From: Mesotaenium endlicherianum
Taxonomy: Eukaryota > Streptophyta > Zygnematophyceae > Zygnematales > Mesotaeniaceae
Direction of reading: 5' to 3'
Assembly: GCA_009602735.1 (NCBI GenBank)
Contig: WELA01010152.1
Location: 202,897-224,100, forward strand
Length of the DNA: 21,204 nt
The notes beneath the pieces are model-generated. The model did no database searches and was not told the DNA's origin. It saw only the letters and a program-made list of their open reading frames with translations. Positions 1-10,000 of this stretch are shown here, in pieces. The position numbers and the translations under genes are program-made. How positions within the stretch are numbered: the first letter of the stretch is position 1; every line of letters starts with the position of its first letter.

Positions 1-57
1 GGGGGGGGGGTTCTTGTTGAGGGCTTTGAGTATCATGGCAATTGGGTGGGGAAACAC

Positions 58-1635
58 CTTTCATTGTAGAGAGCGCGGCGTCGCGCACGATGGAGCGTGG
101 CCTCGGTCACTGTGGGCTTATCGCCGAACAGCTCTATCTGCCCCATGTCCGCCGCCGCCATTGCCATGGCCTGCTCTCCACGCCCCATCGCGACGAGCAG
201 TCAGTCACACCAGAGGGAGGGCCGGAGGGGGAGGGTAGGAGACTTGAGTCACAGACACAGACATAAAGAGCGAGAGAGAGGGACAGGAGAGAGCACTAGA
301 CTAAGGAGGAAAAGTAGCGGGAGGACAGGTGTGGGACCATGAAGGGGAGTCAAGCTAGGCCTGAGCCCTGGTCAGAGAAAAGGGACGCGATGGGGATCAG
401 CATAAGAGGGGGAGGGAGGGGGGACGCGAGGGGGAGGGAAGGGGGATGCTGCCAGGGAAAGGGGAAGGAGCAGGGGAGTATGCGAGGAAAAGAAAAGGGC
501 GCAAGGGGACGGGGAGGAGCAGGGAAAGAGCAGGGGAAGGGCGCCAGGAGCAGGGGAGGGCGTCAGAGGATAGTGCGAAGCAGGGGAGGGCGCCAGGGGG
601 AACGTGGAGGAGGGAAGGAGGGAGGGAGGGGGAGGAGGGGCGGCGGTGCACCGTATCGACGTCGCCGGCGCGCTTCTGCCAGGCGCTCCACACGCGGTCC
701 TTGGGCTCGGGCTGGTGGAAGTGCCACCAGAGGTCGTCGTTGTGCAGGGCCGGTGCCTGCGCGGCTTCGCGCTGCGCGCGCCGCTCCGGCGAGATGAAGG
801 GCTCGCCGCGCTTGCGGATTGCAACTTGCGCATTGCGGGCGGCGCGCTGCACCAGCCACGCCTTGGCCTCCTCCTTCTCGCGCACGCCCAGCTCGCCGCC
901 ATACTCGTCGTAGTCCACCGCAAGCTCCGCCTCGCTCATCTTCGCGCGCCCCCGCTTCGGCTTCCACGACGGGAGCTTCCTCCCCTTGATCGCACGGCCG
1001 GCGCCACCTGTCGCACCCCCGCCGTCCGTCGCGTGCTCGTGGCCTCCGCTCCCATCCCCGAGCTGCTGCTGCTGCTGCTGCTGCCAGATGGCGTCCTCGC
1101 GGGCACTCTCGGCCTCCAGGGCCTGCAGCGCCGCAGCCGCAGCAGCCCGCTCCTCCTGCTTTCTGCTCCTGCGAGGAGGCTCGGCTTTTGGGGGCTGGCT
1201 CGGCATGCGAGGCTGGGGGCGGGTGTAGGGGGGTGGTCTTTTGAAGGGGAGGGGGGAGAGGGGATCCACCCCACGGGGGTTCAGCCGCTCGAAGACGCTT
1301 GCCTCTCTTCTGATTCCGTACACTGGAGCAGCCTCCCCTGTCAGAGGATCAATGCGAACGTCATCGTTCGGATAGGGCCACACAATCTCCTCCGATGGAT
1401 ACCCCATTTCAGGGTCATCAGCGGGGTCGGTGACTGCGCATCTGGCAAAGCCGGCCTGTCTGCGGCCGCGCTGCGGCTCAGCTGCAGCTGCTCCTGAGGC
1501 TGGAGAAACTTTAAGCCCTGCCAAGCTGCAGCCCGTGCCGGAGTTCCTTAAACCCTGCGCCCAGAGGCTGCTAGACAGGCCCGCCCTGAGCCCCCCCCTG
1601 TGCCTGAAGGGAGTCAATTTATCCCTTGTGCGCAT
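58..1635 (-). CDS. HMR: HEMERA/pTAC12 (PAP5) homologue, N-terminal half, partial at left edge
   Basis: Two exons are visible: 1635..652 (328 codons) and 170..58; intron 651..171 starts GTGCAC and ends GCAG. Seen: the first about 66 residues are rich in Arg, Ser, Ala and Gly with no acidic cluster until after an RCA site, as in a chloroplast transit peptide. Next come an acidic stretch, a Pro/Arg-rich part, seven Gln, a basic patch (KPKRGRAK) and the WW...KDRVWSAWQKRAGDVDT block at 303-328. Exon 2 continues with GQIELFGDKPTVTEATLHRA. Family knowledge: these blocks match the WW-RWQRR-DVET and GQVKLYGEEPTLTE blocks of Arabidopsis HEMERA, a subunit of the plastid-encoded RNA polymerase complex that also acts in nuclear phytochrome signalling; across the splice the alignment needs no gap. 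ATG 1635 is the first in-frame ATG. Exon 2 ends AG|GTGTTT, so more exons lie beyond position 1; the C-terminal half is absent. Confidence 0.85.
340..640. repeat. Polypurine tract with degenerate 20-bp minisatellite in HEMERA intron 1
   Basis: Nearly 300 bases of the plus strand are G/A-rich. Within them a 20-base unit, AGCAGGGGAGGGCGCCAGG-like, recurs at 529-548, 549-568 and 579-598 with one to four changes. The tract is intronic relative to HEMERA, whose RNA would be C/U-rich here. The open frames through it are compositional and I do not call them genes. Confidence 0.7.
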
Positions 1636-1648
1636 TTGAAGTGAGCAT
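1619..1648 (-). promoter_or_regulatory. uORF overlapping the HEMERA start codon
   Basis: An ATG at 1648-1646 in strong context (CCACCATGC) lies 13 bases upstream of the HEMERA ATG at 1635 and in another frame. It encodes nine codons and ends in TAA at 1619, so it overlaps the main start. If it is in the transcript, scanning ribosomes would tend to initiate there first. The transcription start is not known, so this is inference. Confidence 0.4.
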
Positions 1649-3527
1649 GGTGGGACTTGTAGCACTCTCACACTAACACAACCTGCAAACCCTGGAAGGA
1701 GTTACACGCGTCAAAATTTGAGCCAGCTGGTTTTGGTGAAGAAGAGAAGTGGGGACCACAACCTGCACCTCTGGACGGAAGCAGTACGTGTGGCCAGAGG
1801 ACATGAAATCCAAGTTCCTGGTGGGTGGGGAAAGTGAGCTGCAGGGAGTTAGAGTGTGCCCTGTGACTAGACATGGGCTGGATCCCCATGCCTAAACCCA
1901 AGCCTTGGAGTATTGAAGACAAATACCAGTAGGGCCTGTTCCTTGACAGCTACAGTGAGCTTGCTTTGTGCTTGTAAGGGTGTCTTTGAAGGCCCTAGTA
2001 GCCTGCTGGTGACATGAAGTTGACGCGCCTATGTTACTGCCAGTGACAAGAAAATGCACAGACTTTGGCTACAACTGACAGCAAGACCTCTATGAACAAA
2101 CAGCCAACAACTTTTTCAATGGGGATGATAAGACCACTTGAAGAGGGGAAGAAACTGAAGCTTGACGTGCTTAGGTACACAGGCGGTAAGGTAGCTGCAC
2201 ATTGACAACGAGCTACAAGCTATCCCGTATACCCAGTATGGCAAATAGCATTTAGCTGCAAAATGAAATTACGCTTCTAGAAACTGAATATAGGGTGAGA
2301 CAGCTTAGGTGCAACCAGTGGCATACAGACTCTACCTTCTGGAATTGACGCCAAAGTATGACATTTGGATACAGTAAGATGAAACGAGCCGTCCAGACGT
2401 GGTAGCGCGTGCAAAGCCATCGTCAGATATCATAAGAAGTACTGACTTACTTCACATTATTCTTGGTTTTCGCAAGAACCTCATGCCTGTGAAATCATCG
2501 AGTCAAACGAGCTGCTGAGCGAAAGCAGCTAATAAGACACCCAATATATGCCCTAGCTATGCACAAGGGCGTCAGTACTGCATCATGAGAGTAACATAGC
2601 TCTCGGACTTGAATAATGCACAATACCAGCTCTAGTAAAAAGTCAGAATTCCATTTTTGTTAAAGCTAAGAGCAGCTGAGTGCTGGGAGTCCTCTGAAAA
2701 AATATCGTAGACGATGATGGTTGTCGATAAAGTAGACCCAATCCAGTTGACCATTCCAGACGGGGTTCCGGGTCTTATGCCTCAGGGTTTTTCTCCCGCC
2801 TGCTCATCTTTTATGGCTATTAAAAGAACAATACCACATTATTGCATATTTCTCTGTGGTAGGAAGGTATGATAGATGAGGTCATGCATTCACACGGACG
2901 ACCCGGGGGGGGACGTTGTTGGAAAGTGTCGTGCTGAAAGTGCGCTGAAACGTACTTGTGGGGTGTCGCGATAAAAGGTTGCGTGTACGTTGGAGACACA
3001 CGGCTCCCCTCAATGGCAAGGGTTTCACCAGAGTTGCAAGTCGCGACCTGCGAGTCGTATGCACCTGACGTCCACCAGTCATGCCATGGGATATCTGCGG
3101 CGCCTTGGGACATCCACGATGTATCATCTATTTTTTTCATACCATGTATCTGCCAGGAACTTGCGAAAAGCTGCGAATCAATCGAACTGAATCAAAATCA
3201 AAGTGGGATCTACTATAAGGTCTAGAGTCGAATTGTTGGAGGAACTTGTTCCCACGTCCTCTCTTTCATGCGTGCCCATAATCGTCAGCGGTTGCTTATA
3301 CACTGCGTTGCCCTGGCGTTGCCGCTTCTAAGTCACTTGCCTTCGTCAGTCGCATGCGCTTGAGCAATTTCTTCTTGTATCACTGTACATGATGCTTCTT
3401 AAGTGTCCGATTTGACTGGTCACCTTGCGTCTGTCATCGTCTGCCCCATCTTTATGCGATGGATAGGCACGCATGAAGGGAGGGTTTACAGACGGATTCA
3501 AGCGGGCAAAGGGGGAAGGTAGTGGTC
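1649..3527. other. Divergent intergenic region between HEMERA and the MYND gene
   Basis: This stretch must hold the 5' regions of two divergently transcribed genes. I see no convincing conserved coding block. Part of it (about 2880-3120) is more GC-rich than its surroundings and is open on both strands. One plus-strand frame there (ATG 3014 to AAG 3219, followed by GTCTAG) could be a 5' exon, but no homology supports it. No tRNA or AATAAA-type signal was recognised. Confidence 0.4.
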
Positions 3528-5424
3528 ATGTTAGGAGATTTCCTCTCTAAGGATTCTGTGAGGAGTCTTTTACGATGTTCCAAAAAGACTCTTATGGTGG
3601 CCGTCCCACCTCCTTTGCTTGCTCGAGCAGTCCTTGGCCGCTCTCTCAATATACCATTTGTCGAGATCTCTGTGGATGACAGGACTCTTGTCCTACTTTT
3701 GGTTGTGGCTGTATCAACTGCACTCCTGGACATGTGGTTGGAGCTAGGAGGAAGTAGTGATGCACTCGTGACTCCTCCTTTACCGCGGTTATTGGATATT
3801 CCTGATGATGCTTGCTATTACTGCGTGCGGAAGCCGGCAATCTCCAAGTGTGGAGGATGCAGGTAAAGAGACTTTATGGCTTCCTTTACTCTCGCTTAAT
3901 GAGATTCTTGGATGGCAATAGTGACACCTGTATTAGGGTTCTTAGTGTTGATAGCAAGTGTGGTATATGCATCATCTTGAACGGACATGTTACTCATCAC
4001 TAGGTTGCGAGCAGACAACCTATATATTCGCGTGCACGCAAATGTTAATACGGCATACTTTTATTGTAATATCACTAAGTTATGTCTATGTGTGGGCTGT
4101 ATTTAGGCCCGGACTTTTCGAACATAAGTGGTGTTGTTATGACGGACGCACTTATGTTGGCATGCTGCATCTTCGTCTTCTTTTGTTTGCGGAGGTGCTA
4201 CCTTGCTGAGGTGTTACCATCAACCTCTCTCTTTGAGAAAAAAAGGGGAGATGAACGTGGGAAAGTCATGTCTGTGGTACACTCCAGTCCAAATGGTGGT
4301 GATACAAAAGCGAATGCAGAGGAAGGAGAGGATTGTGCTGAATATATGCTGGAACTTTATATATGGACTAGATGGTAGTGGCAAGGTGGGGCGTTGGATG
4401 GAGAGTTGGATGAACAGTGTGATGACAATTTGTTTCTTAAATACAGCATGTCACTGGAGACGGCACAAGAGGTTAAAGGGCCTCGTCACTATCTAGTCAT
4501 GTGACTAACAAGGCAGCAGCTCTGAAGATGGTGGCTCTACCGTGATCGTCATTCATTAGTCTCCGGATTATAGCATGTGGGGTCGGGGGGGGTTGGGGAG
4601 GGAGGATCACCTTGACCTAGCTTCACTAGTAACCACCATTTACACTTTCCCAAGGCCTTAGAGCCCTCCTTTGCTTCCATCATGTCGGATTGACCTGCTG
4701 CACCAAATATATTTTAGATAACACAATCACGGCAATATTGAGCTGAAAGCTCAAGTCTTGGTTGGAAGCAGCTCTGTACCTCTGTCCTTTGGCAAGCAAA
4801 TATGTCCAAACGTGTGGCTCACGGGGTTGTCTAATCTGAACGTCGAATCTCCCCCCCCCTTGGACCAGGCTGGTATACTACTGCGGCAGGTCCTGTCAGA
4901 TGCAGGCGTGGAGGAAGCACCGGCATGTCTGCGGTGCTGCCGCTGCTGCCACGAGCCGTGTGCAGCGCAGCTCACGCTCCATCACCCCGTCGCAGTGGAG
5001 AGACCTCGTAGAGTATGCAGACTTCACCAAGGGCCTGCTGGCGCCCCATGGTGTTGTACCTGTGAATCCCTCTGTGGTCGCTGAAGTTCTGAAAAAGCTG
5101 GGGGCGTATGTGAACCAGCACCCGGAAATTGTCAGCCAGGAGATGGCGGACAGTATATGGGCTGCAGCTGTCAGCATGCGGACAGATGGCGACCTCAACA
5201 GATTGCACATGGCATGGGTGTGGGCTTTTTTAGAGGCATCGGTGGAGTGTGGCAGTGCTGATGGGTTTCTCCTTGCCCTCGGCCTGCGTCAGGGGTTGAT
5301 GCCTGACCTGGGGAGGATGACTCGATGGATGAAACGAGCCTTGTGCCAAGCATTGCTGATGCTTAATCGAAGGCAAGAGGTGGGCGCCTTCTTCAGGACC
5401 TCCCCAAGGCTGACCACACTATAG
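3528..5424 (+). CDS. MYND-type zinc finger protein
   Basis: Exons 3528..3862 and 4869..5424 (AG|GTAAAG ... CCAG|G) give 296 residues. Seen: a MYND finger at 96-133 with every ligand: C96, C99, C108, C111, C117, C121, H129, C133, and the usual Y-C and C-Q turn. The finger exists only in the spliced product; the intron cuts Arg112, just after the fourth cysteine. Residues 1-90 hold a hydrophobic stretch near 54-68 (LVLLLVVAVSTALL). Residues 145-290 are predicted helical, with SQWRDLVEYADF near the start, and resemble no family I know. Family knowledge: MYND fingers bind proline-rich partner peptides; there is no SET domain here. The start is uncertain: the frame is open upstream to a TTACAG at 3486-3491, so an upstream exon is possible. 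Function unknown. Confidence 0.75.
3863..4868 (+). other. 1-kb intron inside the MYND finger, with G4-like and poly-C tracts
   Basis: The intron holds no recognisable gene. At 4579-4603 the plus strand has four G-runs separated by one or two bases, a canonical G-quadruplex pattern that would also form in the RNA. Nine C at 4851-4859 precede the acceptor at 4867-4868 and probably serve as its pyrimidine tract. The small open frames at 3958-4496 look like chance. Confidence 0.55.
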
Positions 5425-7024
5425 GTTGCCCAGCAAGGGTTGTGTTGGTGTGGCTTGCTAATTCTGTAGCCATACTTATGTAGAGGTTAACCGATGCATG
5501 GTTGTTATCACCTTATGAGGACGTCTAGGTGTACCATGTGGAAGCAATGTGATCTGGTGAGTTATGTCTACGTCTTTGTTAGGTAGCAATGGGCACACAA
5601 AAGAGATGTGCTGGTGGGCAGTATAGGCAGTCGTTCTCTAGGACCATCCCATCGCCTTGTTGCAGAACATGGCGACTCTCATCTTGTAGCTATATGGCTT
5701 CCCTTATGAATGAACTTTCGTTCCAGTATTTGAAGTAAAAAGCTTATTCTTTTTATGTACAGGTGTATTAATTCCCTGCAGATGGATGTATTGGGTTTGT
5801 GCATTGTTGAACATATCTGAAAGCCACCTTCTGAACTGATATTGTGGGTTGAAGTGAGGTACTAGATTTCAAAGTGCATTGGGAAAGATTTTATATGTAT
5901 GCTGTATGTTTAACTTTTGCAGGTAGTCTCTTGGTCACATATGTCTCTCAAATTAAACAGTGCAACCGCTCGTTGAAGAAGAAACCCCTATATTATAACA
6001 TGGCTTTCAAGGATTCGGATGATTGGTTGAGTGGTTGTGTTGTTGCTCTATGAGCCCTAGTGAAATGTATGTTGCGTGCATTATAGCCCAGCTTTGCTTG
6101 CCATTCTACTGATGTACAATAAGCTTCTTGAGTGATTGAGTTGGAGCATCCCTTGCAATGCTTTTTGGGGTATGGCCTCATGACGGACATTGTTGATTTG
6201 GTCATCGTATCAATTTCCTTATGAGCCCCTCATATGATGATATATAAGAACAAATTGAAGCTGAAAGTTGGCGCACATAAGTTAACTTAATTGCCAAAAA
6301 GTCCTACCTACCAATCCACCCACTGTAGAGAGCTAGAAGTCTATGATGTTGTATGACATACTAGGACCTACAATGAAGCAACTTCCAACATGTGGAGATA
6401 TCTTCACATGCGATCTTTACTATAAGAAAACATAAGAGACCATGTATATCCGGGGCCCCCGAGATGTAGGCCTCCCGTCAAAGGTTAAGCGTGCTGTTGT
6501 ACCGAACACCGTTGCAGAGGAGTTGTCGCAACAGCGGGCAAGGGCTTGTCCCCGACACGTTCGAGGTGCATTCGCTGTAAATGGCTGTAAAGCCTGTCGA
6601 GCATTTTCAAACAACTTTCGACAAATTTTTGGGAGTCTTTTATCTATACACGAGCGTCGACCGCCTGGCTCCCGCAAGCATGCGCTTCCTTGGGAGACGT
6701 ACAAAAGTGCAGCATTTGAACGTAGTGTACCATATTGGCTCAAGCTTCGCAGTTGCTATATGTGTCATGCAGACGGTCATTATGGTAAGAACTAGAAAGA
6801 TACATATGACGTGCTTTGAAGACAAGTGGGAAGTGTCATACTGACTAAGTGAGGGAGAACATAAGATTTACCGTGCACATCAAGGGAGTCAGACCTTAAA
6901 AGTCATGGGCGCCCTGGAGGTACCTACCAATTGTCGAGGCCAGTTGGGTACAGTGGGTGTATTGCTGCCCTTATGTCGTGTTGTGCTGCTACGAGGCAGA
7001 AGTAAACGATGTAGGAGCATCACC
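5425..7024. other. Intergenic region upstream of ATRIP
   Basis: No supported gene was found. The 5' part is AT-rich and presumably carries the MYND 3' UTR; I saw no AATAAA just after the stop. A more GC-rich island (6440-6840) contains a 117-codon plus-strand frame ending in C-x2-C-H-x3-H (residues 107-114). It has no splice partner or homology I recognise and may be 5' UTR or a decayed element. Confidence 0.35.
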
Positions 7025-7030
7025 ATGTAG
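7025..7030 (+). promoter_or_regulatory. AUG-stop minimal uORF upstream of ATRIP
   Basis: CACCATGTAG puts an ATG in strong context (A at -3) directly followed by the stop TAG. It is nine bases upstream of, and in frame with, the first long-ORF ATG at 7037, which itself has a weak C at -3. AUG-stop elements are known to stall ribosomes and control expression of some plant mRNAs. Use here is inferred. Confidence 0.4.
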
Positions 7031-7036
7031 AGGCAC

Positions 7037-10000
7037 ATGACACGTTTGGTTCGTGAGCGTTCTTCCTCTCAATCTCTTCTTCCGGCTGCCCCGAACATGT
7101 ACTTCGGACCTCTTGATATGGACAATGGGGAAGAGTGGGACCTCGACGCTATAGACGAGCTTGTTAGAAAAGCAGAAGAGAAGAAGGCAGCAAAACGAGC
7201 AGTTGAGCTACAGCATGATCCTCTCGGGAACAACGTAGGGCACTCTAGTGAGCCTACTCAGCGTCCTTTGAATGGTCACTACAATGCTAATGCCTCTCAT
7301 GGGCAGAGTAACCTGGTCGAAATACAAGGAACTGCAGTACGAAGCGGTGTGTATAAAGATCAGCATATCAAGCCAGTTAATGATTTGCATCAGCAAATGG
7401 TCTTTGGTACTTCAGTCAGTGCAGCTGCGTCAAAAAAATTGCCTTGGGAAAGCAAAGAGCTTCCCAGGCTTACTCCGACCTCCCACGATCATAACAGAAA
7501 TGCAGCCCAACCTCAGTGCCAACAGATCCCCTGGACTTCGGCCAGAGTGCAAGATATCCCTCATAATTCTTCTCTGGCAATATCCAATCAAAGTTGTCCT
7601 CAATATCCATCACAAAGAGTTGCTCAGATTCACGAAGCAGGTATGATGAAGGACATATCTGCAGTTAGTGAGAATCCTTGTGCACAGCCTGGGGCTGTCC
7701 AAAAATCAAGTTTGGGTGGAGTTACTGGGGCCAGAGAGCTGAAGGACACTTTAGCTGCAAAAGATGGAGCAATATCGCTGCTACGATCTAAATTAGCACA
7801 GGTCAGGATTCTTCTTTGTCATGATCATTGCCAATTCACTTTGTTCATCTAATAATTTACTTGCTCACTTCTGATGCGTAGATCCTACAATGCCATATAC
7901 AGCTGCAGTAAATAAGTTGGAGCAACAAGTGATCTTCAAAACTGGCAATAGGACATGGCACGGCTTAAGAACGTTGCGCTTGACGATTATCCTGTGGACT
8001 AGGTACTTGCTATTTCTTGAAGGATCAGAGCTGGTGCATTATTGATGCTTTTCTTTCAAGGGTATTATATTGTTCAGGCAGATATGGAGTTGTTTGAGTT
8101 ACGGAGACAAAAGTCACCTGAGAAAGCTTCACAGCAGCGACAGGTTACTTCTATTCATCCCATCAGATTTTCATATTTGTCTATGTTGTATGTTCTTATC
8201 CTGCTCCATACACTCAAACTTTCAAATACATTGCCGAACTCTGCATACTGCGTAGCTTTCTGTGAAAGAAGGTGTCTTGTGAAACGTGTTAATGATTTCC
8301 TGACAATGGTTGCAATAAAAGTTTAGAATTGTGGCCTACACGATCTTGCTGATTTCAATGCTGGATGTGCTTGTGTCTGTAGTATTTTGCTCACAAACAC
8401 TGTGCCTGCCTTGAGCATAAGTAGATGCTTCATCAGATTGTTGCGTGTTAGTGTGTCAGACTCTACATAGAGGGCCTTTCTTCTTGAATCTTATTTAATG
8501 CCTTCTACGCTTTGAAACGGGTGTCAGGCAGCAGACTTGGAGCGTGAATTGAAGCGCTTAACGTCTCAACTCATGTTCAAGGTATGAATTTTCCCAAGGT
8601 GCTGGTGCCGTCTTTGCTGACATCTTCTAGTGCTTGGCCCTGGTGCAAATGTATGTTTTGGGCTGATATATTTGTTGTAGCCTGAAGCAGCCACCTTCAT
8701 GGATGCTTTCATAGGCTTGTGGGTTAGCACTTTCTTGAGCTCCAGCCGAGCCGGCAAATGTTGGCTGACCTGCTTATTCTTCTTACACACCAATCTTTAA
8801 TCTTATCACAGGACCAAGAAGCTCTGGAAGCAAAAAGGGCTAGACAGGAAAAAGAGGAAAAGCTGCAGGAGGCACTAACTAGTGCTGCCAAACTGAGAGA
8901 AGAACTTGATGTGCTAAAGAGGTACTTTTTCAGCTGCAAAAATGTGTTACAAAAGCAAAGCAGGATCCACATGCTTATTCATGTGTCCAGAAAACAATGT
9001 CTTTCCAGTTCTTCAGGCCTCATCATTCCCCTCTTACTCAATCTGCTTGCGTTGCAGTGACTTGAGAAGGTTCTTTCCGCTGAAATTTGCCCTCAGCAAT
9101 GAGATATCTAGAGCAAACCTGAAGCACCTTCTCTATTTTCTCACCTTTCACTGATACGACACATATTCTTCTGTTCAGGAACACAGCCTCGTCTGCAGTA
9201 GCAGGAAAGCGAGGGAGAGAAGGTGGTGAACTACAAGAGCACCATCCAGGTCGTCAAAGCGAGCAGCTTGTTAAATCTAAGATCCTAGGATCTGTGCCTC
9301 GCTCTGGCCATGGCCACCCATCAGGGCTCGTGCAATCTTGCTCCAAGATCAGCCCAGAAACCGACCATTCTGGCAGTCTCCAGGCAATCCACGGACTTTC
9401 CAAAGGGCCCCCCTCTAGAAGCAGGGCGGAGGGTAACTCGTCAAGAGGTACTAGCGATTGTGACTTATGGCCCCCACCTTGGCCTGTTGAGCTCAGCAGT
9501 CTGAGTGCAACATCTCTTGAGCTAGGAGACATGCAGTCCCCAGGCAGAGGAGGAGGGGCAGGGCAAGGAAGGTCAAAGTTTGCTGCTTTGGGCTCCGGCA
9601 AAGCTTCGCCCGCCACTCACACTAAAATGAGAAAATTGCAAAAGAGGGAATCTGTATACTGTGCAACCAAGAAAGTCCGACTTCCTGATCAGGATGGTTA
9701 GCTGTTATACCCTTCACCCTTTTCATGTGAATCAAAACCTCCAGCTACCATTACGAAACTTCATTCCTTTTGTAAGGTCCAGTCAACGCACAGAAGTCCT
9801 TTTTCCAACTTTTGCAGAATTGAGTCACATACTCGCCCAAATTGTGAGTTCATACACTAAGTTCCAGTATCTGTAATCGGCATGTGCAGGTCGAGCCACT
9901 TTGCGCCAACAAGGGGACGCACACAAACTACATGGGGTAATACTCACTCGGCTTTTGTCATTATGTATGCCTCCAACTCATGTGCTGCTTTTGCATCATG

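Noticed and set aside
339..967. Several long frames on both strands through the GA-rich tract
   Set aside because: They are low-complexity translations of the purine repeat and lie in or across the HEMERA intron and exon edge.
604..1497. 297-codon open frame on the plus strand opposite HEMERA exon 1
   Set aside because: It is the antisense shadow of a GC-rich exon; the minus-strand reading has family motifs and matching splice sites, this one has none.
2956..3225. Plus-strand frame as a 5' exon of the MYND gene
   Set aside because: A donor after AAG at 3219 and an AG at 3491 are in matching phase, but the acceptor lacks a pyrimidine tract and the peptide shows no recognisable feature.
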